In this document: positions 51,450-60,868 of the stretch, one piece after another
Position numbering within the stretch: the stretch's first letter is position 1
Layout of the letters: each line of letters starts with the position of its first letter
Assembly (NCBI GenBank): GCA_965262235.1
Contig: OZ253504.1
Span: 2,046,001-2,110,000, forward strand
Length of the DNA: 64,000 nt
Direction: 5' to 3'
DNA from: CATQGW01 sp965262235
Lineage (GTDB): Bacteria; Chloroflexota; Dehalococcoidia; Bin125
Made by a program: the position numbers and the translations under genes
Notes under the pieces: model-generated
What the model was told of the DNA's origin: nothing
What the model saw: only the letters and a program-made list of their open reading frames with translations
The model's database searches: none

Positions 51450-52243
51450 CAGACGGCCGCCGGCCCGCGCCGCAGGCCGATCACGACCAGCAGCAGCGCC
51501 AGCGCACCGAGCACCGCGGCGTCGATCGCCGGCCCGATCAGACCGTCGCCGCTGGACGCCCAAGACGCGTACTGAATCAGGTCGACGGGGTAGGTGAGCG
51601 GGTTGATGTAGCTGATGATCCGCAGCCAGGCGGGCGCGGTGTCGAGCGGGAAGAACGCGCCGGAGAGGAAGAACAGCGGGAACAGCGCCAGATTCATGAT
51701 CAGGTGGAAGCCCTGCATCGTCTTGATCCGCGTGGCGATCAGCAGCGCCAGGCCGCTCAGCATCACGTTCAGCGCGACCACCGTCGCGACCACCGTGGCG
51801 ACGCCGCCGAGCCAGCCGAACTGCCAGGCCAGGTCGATGCCGGGGATGGCGATGGCGAGGATGAGCACCACGATCGACTGCGCGCTGCCGATCACGATCG
51901 CGGCGAGCATCTTGCCGAACAGAATCGTGCGTGTGCTGTGCGGCGCAACCAGCAGCGCTCGCAGCATGCCCGATTCGCGGTCGCGATAGAAGCTCGCGCT
52001 GGAGAAGGTCGAAGCGAAGATCGCCGTCATCGCGATCATCCCCGGGGCAAGGAAATCGGTGTAGTCGCCGTCGCCCAGAATCGGCGAGGACGGCTGCAAG
52101 CCCTCCGAGACGCCCGTGCCGAGCAGCGCCAGCAGCATCAGCGGGAAGAGGATCGAGGAATAGACCTGCGAGCGTGAGCGCCGCACCGCGCGCAGGTCTC
52201 GCGCCAGCAGCGCCAGCCAAGCCTGTATCGGGGCGGCGGTCAT
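51449..52243 (-). CDS. ABC-2 transporter permease
   Basis: A 264-residue membrane protein with about six spans. The ABC-2 signature is FLSGAFFPLDTAPAWLRIIS and INPLTYPVDLIQYA near the C-terminus; SFYRDRESGMLRALLVAPHS lies in the cytoplasmic loop. It overlaps both neighbours by four bases. Some resemblance to CcmB-like heme exporters is possible. Confidence 0.88.
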   Translation of the reverse strand: MTAAPIQAWLALLARDLRAVRRSRSQVYSSILFPLMLLALLGTGVSEGLQPSSPILGDGDYTDFLAPGMIAMTAIFASTFSSASFYRDRESGMLRALLVAPHSTRTILFGKMLAAIVIGSAQSIVVLILAIAIPGIDLAWQFGWLGGVATVVATVVALNVMLSGLALLIATRIKTMQGFHLIMNLALFPLFFLSGAFFPLDTAPAWLRIISYINPLTYPVDLIQYASWASSGDGLIGPAIDAAVLGALALLLVVIGLRRGPAAV

Positions 52244-53169
52244 GCGTCGCCTGCTTCGTGCAGCGGGTGGCCGACGATCTGGAACCAGGCGTCGCGCAGG
52301 CTCGACTCGCGGATGCGGATGCCGACGATCTCATCGCCCCAGCGCTGGAAGATGGTCGGCACGAACGAGGCGGCGCGGTCGACGGTCAGGTGCAGCGTCT
52401 GCGCGGCGCGGCGGACTGCGCCCACGCCCTCCAGCGCTGCGATCTCCTCGAGCTGCTCGGAAGTGCAGTCGGGCCAATCGAGTTCCACCGCGTCGCTGCG
52501 CAGCGCCGCGGTCAGCTCGGCCGGCGCGCCTCGCGCGACGAGCGCGCCGTCGTCGATGAACACCACCTCGTCGCTGTGCGTCTCCGCCTCGGCGGTGTCG
52601 TTGGAGCCGACCACGATTGTGCAGCCGCCATCGCGCAGTTCGCGCAGACGCTCCCAGATCGCCTCGGCGGAGCTGGGGTCGAGCGCCAGCGTCGGCTCGT
52701 CGAGCAGCAGCAGCGCCGGCTCGTGGAGCAGCGCCCGGGCCAGGTCGAGCCGCCGCCGCAGGCCGCCCGAGAGCGTCGCGCAGCCGTCGCCGGCGCGGTC
52801 GAGCAGGCCCAGCTCGCTGAGCAGCTCTGCGATCCGTCGCGAGCGCGTAGACCGCGAGAGGCCGAAGAGCCGCGCGTGCAGGTCGAGCGTCTCGCGCACG
52901 GTCATCAGGTCGTCGGTGGTGGGCTCCTGAAAGACCATCCCCAGCCGCCGCCGGGTCGCCGCGCTCGGCGCTTCGCCGAAGACCAGCACCTGGCCCGAGG
53001 CCACCGCGATCTCGCCGGCGATCATCCGCAGGATCGTGCTCTTGCCCGCGCCGTTGGGGCCCAGCAGCGTGAGCCACGTGCCGGCTTCGATCTCGAGCTC
53101 AACGTCGCGCACGCCGCGGCCGCCCGGCCATTGCCACGTCGCAGCTCGGAGAGAGATCAGTGCCGACAC
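52240..53169 (-). CDS. ABC transporter ATP-binding protein
   Basis: A 309-residue ATPase. Walker A GPNGAGKSTILR (near residue 38), signature TLSGGLRRRLDLARALL, Walker B LLLDEPTLALDP, switch region VVGSNDTAEAE with Asn in place of the usual TTH, an oddity. GTG 53169 lies nine bases after TATGCT. It heads the operon with permease and lipoprotein and diverges from nadE. Confidence 0.92.
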   Translation of the reverse strand: MSALISLRAATWQWPGGRGVRDVELEIEAGTWLTLLGPNGAGKSTILRMIAGEIAVASGQVLVFGEAPSAATRRRLGMVFQEPTTDDLMTVRETLDLHARLFGLSRSTRSRRIAELLSELGLLDRAGDGCATLSGGLRRRLDLARALLHEPALLLLDEPTLALDPSSAEAIWERLRELRDGGCTIVVGSNDTAEAETHSDEVVFIDDGALVARGAPAELTAALRSDAVELDWPDCTSEQLEEIAALEGVGAVRRAAQTLHLTVDRAASFVPTIFQRWGDEIVGIRIRESSLRDAWFQIVGHPLHEAGDA

Positions 53170-53178
53170 GTTGGACGC

Positions 53179-53184
53179 AGCATA
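53179..53184 (-). promoter_or_regulatory. -10 box TATGCT, nine bases before ABC ATPase start
   Basis: Minus-strand TATGCT, nine bases, GTG 53169. The same spacing as the MFS genes. A divergent TACGCT for nadE is at 53230-53235. Confidence 0.4.
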
Positions 53185-53265
53185 ATTTGCAGCAGCGTTT
53201 CAGGCGTCGGGCCGGGCCGGACCGTGCGGTACGCTGCCGTTCAGCGAACGGAAGGCGATGTCAAG

Positions 53266-54987
53266 GTGCGTCAGCTGCGCTGCGCGCTCGCGCAGATCAA
53301 CTCGACAGTCGGCGATCTCGATGGCAACGCCGCGCTGATCGCCGCGCAGATCCAGGCGGCGGAGGCGGCGGGCGCGGACCTCGTCGCCTTTCCCGAGCTG
53401 GCGCTGACCGGCTACCCGCCCGAGGACCTGGTCCTGCGTCGCGGTTTCGTCGAAGCCAATCTCGCCGCCCTCGAGCGCGTGCGCGACGCCACGAGCGGCC
53501 TGCATGTGACTGCGATCGTCGGCTTCGTCGACTACGCGCACGATGTCTTCAACGCCGCCGCGGTGCTGCACGACGGTGAGCTGCGCGGTGTGTACCACAA
53601 GCAGTACCTGCCCAACTACGGCGTGTTCGACGAGGCGCGCTACTTCCGCCCCGGCGCGGGGGTGCAGCTGTTTGAGATCGCAGGCGCGAAGGTCGGGATC
53701 ACGATCTGCGAGGACATCTGGTACTCCTCGGGGCCGATGCAGGACCAGTGCCTCGCCGGCGCGGAGCTGATCGTCAACATCAATGGCTCGCCGTTCCACG
53801 CAGGCAAGTCGCGGCAGCGCGAGCACATGCTCGCGACGCGCGCCGCCGACAACGCCGTGATGACGGCCTACTGCAATCTGGTCGGCGGCCAGGACCACCT
53901 GATCTTCGACGGCGGCAGCGCTGTGTTCGGGCCGGGCGGTGAACTGCTGGCCCGCGCCGAGGTCTTCACCGAACAACTGCTGACCGTCGACCTCGATGTC
54001 GATCAGGTCAACCAGGTGCGGCTGCACGACCCGCGGCTGCGGCGGCTGCCGCAGACGCAGGCGGACCTCACGTACGTCGGCGAGCGGCTGGACGCCGAGC
54101 GTCCCGCGGCGCCCGGGCAGATCGCGAAGACGAAGCCGGACGTTGCGCAGGTCTACGAGGCGCTGGTGCTGGGCACGCGCGACTACGTGCAGAAGACGCG
54201 CTTCGAGGACGTGATCATCGCGCTCTCCGGTGGGATCGACTCCACGATCACGGCGGTGCTGGCCGTTGAGGCGCTCGGCTCCGAGCACGTGCGCGGCGTC
54301 TCGATGCCCTCGCGCTATTCCTCCGAGGGCAGCGTCTCCGACGCTCGCGCGCTCGCCGAAAACCTCGGCATCGCGCTGGACATCATCCCGATCGAAGACC
54401 CGATGCAGGCGATGCTCGGCGCGCTCGCGCCGATCTTCGAGGGCCTTGAACCGGATGTAACCGAAGAGAATCTGCAGGCACGGATCCGCGGCGTGCTGAT
54501 GATGGCGCTGAGCAACAAGCTCGGCGCGCTGGTGCTCACGACCAGCAACAAGAGCGAATCGGCGACCGGCTACACGACGCTCTACGGCGACATGACCGGC
54601 GGCCTGGCCGTGATTCAGGATGTGCCGAAGCTGCTCGTCTACGAGCTCTCGCGATACGCCAATGAGCGCGCGGGGCGCGAGGTGGTGCCGATCGCGGTGC
54701 TCGAAAAGCCGCCCAGCGCCGAGCTGCGGCCCGACCAGTTCGATGAGCAGTCGCTGATGCCCTACGACCGGCTCGACCCGATCCTGCAGGCCTTCGTCGA
54801 GGAGGATCGCTCACTCGAGGACATCGTCGACCAGGGCTTCCCCGTGGAGGATGTGAAGCGCGTGATGTCGCTGGTGACCGGCGCGGAGTACAAGCGTCGT
54901 CAGGCGGCGCCGGGGCTGCGGATCACGCCGCGGGCCTTCGGCAAGGACCGGCGCTTCCCGATCGCCAACCGCTACCCCGGGTTCTGA
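53266..54987 (+). CDS. nadE: Glutamine-dependent NAD+ synthetase
   Basis: A 573-residue two-domain enzyme. The N-terminal nitrilase-like glutaminase has its catalytic triad: E44 (FPELALTGY), K112 (YHKQYLPNYGVFDE) and C148 (ITICEDIW). The synthetase domain has PP-loop LSGGIDSTI at 320-328 and MPSRYSSEGS after it. It amidates NaAD to NAD. GTG 53266 is preceded by GGAAGG, and the family begins here; the frame is open upstream for over 1 kb as antisense of the ABC genes. The next gene follows after eight bases. Confidence 0.95.
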   Translation: MRQLRCALAQINSTVGDLDGNAALIAAQIQAAEAAGADLVAFPELALTGYPPEDLVLRRGFVEANLAALERVRDATSGLHVTAIVGFVDYAHDVFNAAAVLHDGELRGVYHKQYLPNYGVFDEARYFRPGAGVQLFEIAGAKVGITICEDIWYSSGPMQDQCLAGAELIVNINGSPFHAGKSRQREHMLATRAADNAVMTAYCNLVGGQDHLIFDGGSAVFGPGGELLARAEVFTEQLLTVDLDVDQVNQVRLHDPRLRRLPQTQADLTYVGERLDAERPAAPGQIAKTKPDVAQVYEALVLGTRDYVQKTRFEDVIIALSGGIDSTITAVLAVEALGSEHVRGVSMPSRYSSEGSVSDARALAENLGIALDIIPIEDPMQAMLGALAPIFEGLEPDVTEENLQARIRGVLMMALSNKLGALVLTTSNKSESATGYTTLYGDMTGGLAVIQDVPKLLVYELSRYANERAGREVVPIAVLEKPPSAELRPDQFDEQSLMPYDRLDPILQAFVEEDRSLEDIVDQGFPVEDVKRVMSLVTGAEYKRRQAAPGLRITPRAFGKDRRFPIANRYPGF

Positions 54988-54995
54988 GCCGTTCG

Positions 54996-55982
54996 ATGGA
55001 GCCGCCAGCGCCCTGGCAGGTCGCCTCCGACTGGCGCGAACGCGCCGCACGGATCGGCGCGCGCCTCAGCCACCGCGACGAATCGATCCGCGGCGTCGCG
55101 GTGGCGGGCGACTACGCGCACGGCGGCGCCTGGGAGGCCTCGCTGCTGCAGATCGTCGTCTTCCCGCATTCGACGCAGGCCAGGCTTGACGAAGGTGGGA
55201 TCAGCGACGACGACGGGGTGCCGGTCGTGGTTGATCGGATCACCACCGGTCTGCTGACCGAGCTGGCGGAGCTGCTCACGCAGGAGCCGCTGGCCGGGAC
55301 GCTCGCCGGCCTCGCGACGATTCGCGTCGTCGACGCCACGCTCGTCGACCTGCTGCCGGCCTTCCGCGATCGTTACCACTCGGCCGACGGTCGCGCCGAA
55401 CGCGTGCGGCGCTCGCTACAGCGGGCCCGCGTCTCGCTCGATGACTACGCCGCGACCGATCGGCCGGTGCTCGCGGTGGAGGCGCTACAGGATGGAGTCG
55501 CCCACGCGCTCGGCGCCGCGCTCGGCGAGCCGGTCGATCAGCTGCGCCTGCTGCGACGCCTGCGCGCCGCGGGGCGGGTGCTGCGGATCGACGCGATGCA
55601 CGCCGCGGTAGTCGAGGCGTTCGCGCTGGGTGAGCGCGACCTGGATGAGCTGTGGGAAGCGGTCTCGGCGCTCGACACGCTGGCTCGCTCGCACCTCGAC
55701 GCGCGGCTGCCCGAGCTGGGGCCTGCGTTGGTCCCGTCGATCGAGCGCAGCCTCGAGCCGGCGCGGCGCGCGAGTTCGGTGTTGGCGGAGCGTGGCGATC
55801 GGGCCGGCGCAGCCTGGGCCGTGCTCTCAGCCGCCGCCGCTCTGGACGGCCTGATCGAGCGAGCCTCGCCCGGCTGGCGTGAGCGCGACGACTATCAGCC
55901 CCGCGCCGCCGCCGTGTACGGCGAGCCCGACGCTGAGCGGCTCAACGCGATGCGCAGGCAGGTCCGCGCGGCGATCGAGTAG
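54996..55982 (+). CDS. Hypothetical protein, possible nucleotidyltransferase-like fold
   Basis: A 328-residue soluble protein that follows nadE after eight bases. Residues 30-55 (IRGVAVAGDYAHGGAWEASL then LQIVVFP) resemble the start of a nucleotidyltransferase fold in which the Gly-Ser and Asp-x-Asp are weak or absent, so catalysis is doubtful. The rest is helical, including LRLLRRLRAAGRVLRIDAMH. No family assigned. Confidence 0.65.
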   Translation: MEPPAPWQVASDWRERAARIGARLSHRDESIRGVAVAGDYAHGGAWEASLLQIVVFPHSTQARLDEGGISDDDGVPVVVDRITTGLLTELAELLTQEPLAGTLAGLATIRVVDATLVDLLPAFRDRYHSADGRAERVRRSLQRARVSLDDYAATDRPVLAVEALQDGVAHALGAALGEPVDQLRLLRRLRAAGRVLRIDAMHAAVVEAFALGERDLDELWEAVSALDTLARSHLDARLPELGPALVPSIERSLEPARRASSVLAERGDRAGAAWAVLSAAAALDGLIERASPGWRERDDYQPRAAAVYGEPDAERLNAMRRQVRAAIE

Positions 55983-56013
55983 GTCCGCGGTCGCATAGCG
56001 TCATATCGCTCTG

Positions 56014-57768
56014 CTACGGCAGCACCACCAGCGGGTCCACGAACCAGTCCTGGTGCAGCACCTCGAAGTGCACATGCGGTCCGGTGCTCAACCCTGTGGT
56101 GCCGTTGTAGCCGATCAGCTCGCCACGCTGGACCAGCTGGCCCTGCCAGACGGCGAACTCCACCAGGTGGCCGTAGACAGTCTTCCAGCCGTCGGGGTGC
56201 TCGATCTCGATGTAGTAGCCGAGTCCGCAGCAGGCCTCGCCGCCGACAAAGGTCACCAGCCCGTCGGCCGCCGCGCTGACCGGCGCCCAGGCCTCGAGCG
56301 CCACGTCGAGCCCGTGGTGGCGGTACGAGCAGTCCCAGTTGCGGCAGTCACCGAACGGGTCGGAGAGCGTGCCCACCACCGGCCAGCGGAAGTCGGGCAT
56401 CGAGAGCGGCAGGATGATCTGCTGGCCGACCACGATCTCGTTCGGATCCTCAACGCCGTGCGCAGGGTCGGCGAGGATCGCGTCGATATCGACGCCGTGG
56501 TAGGCCGCGATGCCCCGCAGCGTGTCGCCGGCCTGGATCGTCACGAGAATGCCCTCGCGATGCGGAACGCTCAGCACCGTGCCGGTGTCGACCCACTGAT
56601 CGGACAGCAGCCAGGCGTTGTTGGCGATCAGCGTGTGCGGCAGCGTCCCGAGGTCCGCCGCGACGTACTGCAGCAGCCCGCCGGCCGGAACGGTCAGATC
56701 GGCGGCCACCACCGGCGTCGGCACCGTGCCCGGCAGGCGAATCAGTTCGTCCACGTAGATCGTGTCGCTGCTGCGCGATGAGTTGAGCGAGCGCAGGTCG
56801 GCCAGCGACAGTCCGTATTGCTCCGCGATTCCCGAGAACGTGTCGCCGCTGACGACGGTGTGGGTGCGGTGACGCGCGGGCAGGGCGGGGACCGTGCCCG
56901 CCTCCCTGATCACGGCAGCGACCCACGGAACGATCAGCTGATCGCCCACATAGATCGTGTTGAGGTTCAACGCCGGGTTCAGGCCCTGTAGCTCGGAGAA
57001 TGGGATGCCGTGCATCGCCGCGATCTGGGTCGCGGTGTCGCCAGCGACGACGGTGTAGGTCGAGTGGCTGGAGCCGTCAGAGGCGCTAGTGCCGCGGTCG
57101 ATCGCGGGGATCAGCGCGTCGGGCATTGGGATGCGCAGCGTCTGCCCGGGGAAGATCGTGTCCAGGTCGTCGGCCGGGTTGGCCTGCCGCAGCGCGTCGA
57201 GCTCGACGCCGTGCACGTCGGCGATGAGGGTCGCGTTGTCGCCTGACTGCACCGTGTAGTCGATCCCGCCGCCGCTACCCGATCGTTGAACCGGATCCGG
57301 CAGTGGAGCGGCGGCGGCTGTGACGCCTGCGTACCTCACGGCGGGCTGACCGGACAGCACCAGCTCCTCACCGATCAAGAGCCGCTGCGGCTCGACCCCG
57401 GGATTCAGGGCCAGCAGCGTCGCGATGTCGAGCCCGAAGCGATCGGAGATCCCGGAGAGCGTGTCGCCGCTGCGCACGACATACGCGGTGGGCGCGGGTC
57501 CACTGTCAAAGCCGCGCACGACGTTGTCGGGCACGCGGATCTGTTGGCCGACGAAGATGTCGTGCGGCGAGTCGATCTCGTCGTTCAGCGCCAGCAGGAC
57601 GCTGACCTCGGTGCCGAATTCAGCAGCGATGCCCGAGAGCGTGTCACCGGGCTGCACGGTGTATGAATCGGCGCTTGCCGGTGCGGCGAACAACAGCGCG
57701 GCGCAGACGGCGACCGCTACCGCGAACAGCGCGGCGGTCAGACGGTGCGGAATCCGGGCGAGGCGCAT
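56014..57768 (-). CDS. M23 endopeptidase with seven LysM domains
   Basis: A 584-residue exported cell-envelope hydrolase. A signal peptide (residues 1-35, ending near APASA) precedes seven LysM units, each near YTVQPGDTLSGIAAEFG: six standard and one degenerate (LTVPAGGLLQYVAADLG). The C-terminal M23 domain has zinc ligands in HHGLDVA and HVHFEVL, plus GGEACCGLGYYIEIEHPDGW and YGHLVEF. LysM units bind glycans such as peptidoglycan, so it likely cuts cross-links or activates amidases. ATG 57768 is chosen because the signal begins there; the upstream open frame is not used. Alone on its strand. Confidence 0.92.
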   Translation of the reverse strand: MRLARIPHRLTAALFAVAVAVCAALLFAAPASADSYTVQPGDTLSGIAAEFGTEVSVLLALNDEIDSPHDIFVGQQIRVPDNVVRGFDSGPAPTAYVVRSGDTLSGISDRFGLDIATLLALNPGVEPQRLLIGEELVLSGQPAVRYAGVTAAAAPLPDPVQRSGSGGGIDYTVQSGDNATLIADVHGVELDALRQANPADDLDTIFPGQTLRIPMPDALIPAIDRGTSASDGSSHSTYTVVAGDTATQIAAMHGIPFSELQGLNPALNLNTIYVGDQLIVPWVAAVIREAGTVPALPARHRTHTVVSGDTFSGIAEQYGLSLADLRSLNSSRSSDTIYVDELIRLPGTVPTPVVAADLTVPAGGLLQYVAADLGTLPHTLIANNAWLLSDQWVDTGTVLSVPHREGILVTIQAGDTLRGIAAYHGVDIDAILADPAHGVEDPNEIVVGQQIILPLSMPDFRWPVVGTLSDPFGDCRNWDCSYRHHGLDVALEAWAPVSAAADGLVTFVGGEACCGLGYYIEIEHPDGWKTVYGHLVEFAVWQGQLVQRGELIGYNGTTGLSTGPHVHFEVLHQDWFVDPLVVLP

Positions 57769-57948
57769 CGCATGCTCACACTGGAGTCGACATAGCGGAC
57801 AGAGCGACCGTGACCGTCGCCGATTCACTCTATGTCGGCCCAGCCGAGCTTCTCCATTGATCGCGTGATAATTTCCCCCAGTGCGGCCCGTTACCGTGCG
57901 GCTCCGGCACATAATTTCAGGTATGGCGATCTTGGAGGGCAGACAGAG

Positions 57949-58743
57949 ATGATTTACGAAACGATCGAAGTCTCACGCGAAGGCTCCGTCGGCCTGATCC
58001 GCAAGAACCGTCCCGAGAAGCTCAACGCCTGGACGCTCAGGATGGCCGCCGAAGAGCGCGCCGCGATCAGCGCGTTCAACGAGGACCCCGACGTCGGGGC
58101 GATCGTGCTGGCGGGCAACGGCCGCGCGTTCTGCGCCGGCCTCGATCTCCAGCAGCAGCAGGCTGACGTCAACAGCGGCGAGGCTGCGCGCCGCGCCGGC
58201 GACACTCCAGATGAGCACGACGAAACCTGGGTCGACTTCTGCGTCGGCAGCAAGCCGCTGATCGCCGCGGTGCACGGCTACGCCGTCGGCGTGGGTGTCA
58301 CGACGATCCTGCCGTTCGACTTCCGGATCGCCGGCGAGAGCGCGCAGTTCGGCTTCAGCTTCGTCAAGATGGGCCTGCTGCCGGAGGCCGCCAGCACAAC
58401 GCTGCTGCCGCGGCTCGTCGGCATGGGGCCGGCGCTCGACTGGTGCCTCACGGGCCGGTTCGTCGGCGCGGCTGAGGCGCGCGAAACGGGTCTGGTGCGC
58501 GACGTCGCGCCCGACGATGAGCTGCTCGACCGCGCGCTGGCGCTCGGCGAGGAGCTGGCGCAGAACCCGGCGGCGATCATGCAGCGTGTGAAATCGCTGT
58601 TTTCGCAAAATCAGCTCGAGGAGAGTATCGCGATCGTGCAACAGCGCGAAGGCGACGCCCTACAGTGGGCGATGCAGACGCCGGAACATAAAGAGGCGAT
58701 CACGGCGTTTCTTGAGAAGCGCCCGCCCGTGTTCCGGCGGTGA
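57949..58743 (+). CDS. Enoyl-CoA hydratase/isomerase family protein
   Basis: A 264-residue crotonase-fold enzyme. The oxyanion-hole segments are NGRAFCAGLDLQQQQ and AAVHGYAVGVGVTTILPFDF; FGFSFVKMGLLPEAASTTLL follows, with Glu in PEA. The N-terminus is MIYETIEVSREGSVGLI. ATG 57949 is preceded by GGAGG with ten bases of spacing. It probably hydrates or isomerises an enoyl-CoA in fatty or aromatic acid degradation. Confidence 0.9.
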   Translation: MIYETIEVSREGSVGLIRKNRPEKLNAWTLRMAAEERAAISAFNEDPDVGAIVLAGNGRAFCAGLDLQQQQADVNSGEAARRAGDTPDEHDETWVDFCVGSKPLIAAVHGYAVGVGVTTILPFDFRIAGESAQFGFSFVKMGLLPEAASTTLLPRLVGMGPALDWCLTGRFVGAAEARETGLVRDVAPDDELLDRALALGEELAQNPAAIMQRVKSLFSQNQLEESIAIVQQREGDALQWAMQTPEHKEAITAFLEKRPPVFRR

Positions 58744-58790
58744 GCATGATGAGCGTGGCGGCTCCGGGGTGACTCCGCTGGGAGACCGAA

Positions 58791-60005
58791 ATGTCCGAGC
58801 AGGCCGGCACGCACAGCGTGCCTCTGGGAGGCGCGCTCCCCGGCGCCGAAGCATCCGACTACAGGACCGACCTTTCATCGCCCCGGTCGGCCGCAGCCCC
58901 ATTTGAACCGATCGATCAGGACGAGCGCCCGAGCCGTGGCTGGCGACCGTGGGCGATCGTCGGCGTGGCGATCGCGATCCCCGCGATTCTCGCCACCGCC
59001 CTGGTGCTGACGCTGGGCGGCGGCGACGATCCAGTCGTGCCGGTGGCGCCCGCCGCGACGACGACCGTCACGTCCTCCACCGCTGTCGCGGCGCCCACCG
59101 TCACGGCGGAGACAGCGCTGTCGCCTTCCGCGCGGACATCCACTGCCGCGGTGACCGCCACGCCCGAAGAGTCCGTCGCTGCAGCCGCGGCGACCGGGGC
59201 CGCCGCCAGCGAGACGCCTAACACGACGGCGTCGCAGGCCGCAGTCGCCGACCTGCCGACGGCGCAGGAACGGCTGGCCGCCTGGCCCGAGATCATTGAG
59301 GTCACCGTGCTCGACGGCGACAGCACCTGGAACCTGGCCTTGCAGTACCAAACGACCGTCGAGGCGATCGCAGCAGTCAATCTGCTGGCCGACCCGACGG
59401 CGCTCTCGGTCGGCCAGACGCTGCGGATTCCCGTCGGCTTCGCCGAATCGCTCGAGCCCGGCGCGCTGACCACCGAGACGGTCACCGTCGCGGACAACAG
59501 CGGCGCTGCGATCGTCACGGTCGACGCGCCGCCTGTCGACACGCCGCTGTTCGAGTGGCCCAACGTGGTCTCCTGGACGATCGAGCCGGGTGACAGCCTG
59601 TCGACCCTCGCCACGACCTTCGAGACCTCGGTCGAAGCGATCATGGTGCTCAACGCGATCACCAACCCGAACCTGTTGATCGCCGGCGAGACCATCTCGA
59701 TTCCGGTCGGCTTCAGCGCCGCCGTCGCCGCGCCCGTCGCCGTGACCACCACTACTGCCACTACTGCCGTGGTTACTGAGACCGAGACCATCACCCCCGT
59801 GGCCACCGAGATCGAGACCATCACCCCCGTGGCTGCTGAGCCCGAGGCCACCACCACCACCGTGGCGGCTGAGACCGTGACCACCTCGACCGAGGCCACC
59901 CTGCCGCCGGCCGACGATGAGCTGCAGCCGGACTCGACCGCTCCCACCACGGCTCCGAGCGACGAAATGGCGCCGGACGAGGAGGAGGGCTACCTCGAGG
60001 AGTAG
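58791..60005 (+). CDS. Membrane-anchored protein with two LysM domains
   Basis: A 404-residue protein. A cytoplasmic N-terminus is followed by a span at about residues 52-75 (AIVGVAIAIPAILATALVL), a Thr/Ala/Val-rich linker, LysM 1 at about 168-216 (VTVLDGDSTWNLALQYQTTV) and LysM 2 at about 258-305 (WTIEPGDSLSTLATTFETSV), then a long Thr/Glu/Val-rich tail with repeats of ETITPVATEIETITPVA type. It likely binds peptidoglycan outside the membrane. It lies about 50 bases after the enoyl-CoA hydratase. Confidence 0.8.
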   Translation: MSEQAGTHSVPLGGALPGAEASDYRTDLSSPRSAAAPFEPIDQDERPSRGWRPWAIVGVAIAIPAILATALVLTLGGGDDPVVPVAPAATTTVTSSTAVAAPTVTAETALSPSARTSTAAVTATPEESVAAAAATGAAASETPNTTASQAAVADLPTAQERLAAWPEIIEVTVLDGDSTWNLALQYQTTVEAIAAVNLLADPTALSVGQTLRIPVGFAESLEPGALTTETVTVADNSGAAIVTVDAPPVDTPLFEWPNVVSWTIEPGDSLSTLATTFETSVEAIMVLNAITNPNLLIAGETISIPVGFSAAVAAPVAVTTTTATTAVVTETETITPVATEIETITPVAAEPEATTTTVAAETVTTSTEATLPPADDELQPDSTAPTTAPSDEMAPDEEEGYLEE

Positions 60006-60063
60006 CCGCTCCGAGCATGCGCTGACGTCAACAGGCGCAGTAGGCCCAGTAGGCGCAGACAGC

Positions 60064-60096
60064 AAAGAGCCCCGCAGCGACGCTGCGGGGCTCTTT
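60064..60096. terminator. Bidirectional Rho-independent terminator
   Basis: AAAGAGCCCCGCAGC (60064-60078), loop GAC, GCTGCGGGGCTCTTT (60082-60096): a perfect 15-bp stem with A and T ends on both sides, lying between convergent genes. Confidence 0.9.
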
Positions 60097-60119
60097 CGTG
60101 TTCGGTCCGAGTGCGGGGC

Positions 60120-60506
60120 TTAGCCGTCGGCGTTGACGGTTCGGCTGCTGAAGCGCCACTGTCCGTCGACCTTCACCAGCGTGTCCTCGTACAGGCCGGT
60201 GATCACGCTCTTGGCGTTGTCGCTGGTCTGAATCAGGTTCAGGTAGCAGGTGTGCGTGGCGGCGTCGCCCTCGCCATCGACGATGTGGTTGTTGGTCCAG
60301 TGGCGGGCGCCGGCCATCGCGCCGCCGAAGCCGGCCGCGAACTTCGCCAGGGCTTCGTGGCCCTGCTGGGCGCCCTGTGCCGTGTTGAAGGTGCCGTCTG
60401 CGGTGAACGTGCCAGCCCAGGCCTCCGGGTCGCCGTAGTCGATCGCGTGGTTGTAGCGCGCGGCGAGTTGCAGAATCTCCAGCGTGTCAGCGGGGTCGAG
60501 TGCCAT
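60120..60506 (-). CDS. SnoaL-like (NTF2-fold) protein
   Basis: A 128-residue protein with the SnoaL/NTF2 layout: TLEILQLAARYNHAIDYGDPE, then FTADGTFNT, KFAAGFGG, HWTNNHIVDGEGDAA and GLYEDTLVKVDGQWRFSSR. Such proteins are isomerases, dehydratases or ligand carriers. ATG 60506 has AAAGGA eight bases upstream. Confidence 0.85.
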   Translation of the reverse strand: MALDPADTLEILQLAARYNHAIDYGDPEAWAGTFTADGTFNTAQGAQQGHEALAKFAAGFGGAMAGARHWTNNHIVDGEGDAATHTCYLNLIQTSDNAKSVITGLYEDTLVKVDGQWRFSSRTVNADG

Positions 60507-60557
60507 CTGGGGTCCTTTCGAGTGAACGGTCGTACAGCTTGCAGGATAACGCTGCGC

Positions 60558-60830
60558 TCAGTCTGAAGAGATCAGACCCGCCGAGCGCGCCGCCTCGAGC
60601 TGCCGCCCGACCGTCTCTGCCGAGCGATGCACGCCATGCTCAAACAAGAGCAGCGTGAGCAACGGCACCGTCAAGGGCTCGTCGTTCGCGCGGTACGTCT
60701 CGGCGACCCACGCGACCTGCGCCTCGGCCGACGCCTCGCGGGGGAAGTGGGCAGTTTGCTCGCTGGCCGCGGCGAGCAGCCCTGGCAGACGGCTCGCTTC
60801 ATCCTCGGTCAGCCGAACGCGGGGTGGCAC
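60558..60830 (-). CDS. Hypothetical protein, 90 residues
   Basis: A short, mainly helical protein (TEDEASRLPGLLAAASEQTA, then VPLLTLLLFEHGVHRSAETV). No family is recognised. It lies upstream of the SnoaL gene on the same strand and is divergent from the CoA-transferase. GTG 60830 is the assumed start. Confidence 0.5.
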   Translation of the reverse strand: MPPRVRLTEDEASRLPGLLAAASEQTAHFPREASAEAQVAWVAETYRANDEPLTVPLLTLLLFEHGVHRSAETVGRQLEAARSAGLISSD

Positions 60831-60868
60831 GGGCTATTCTCTCGGTGTCTCTGCGAACGGAGCATGCG

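Noticed and set aside
51931..53265. Long N-terminal extension of the nadE frame
   Set aside because: It is antisense to the ABC transporter genes; the synthetase family begins at the GTG 53266.
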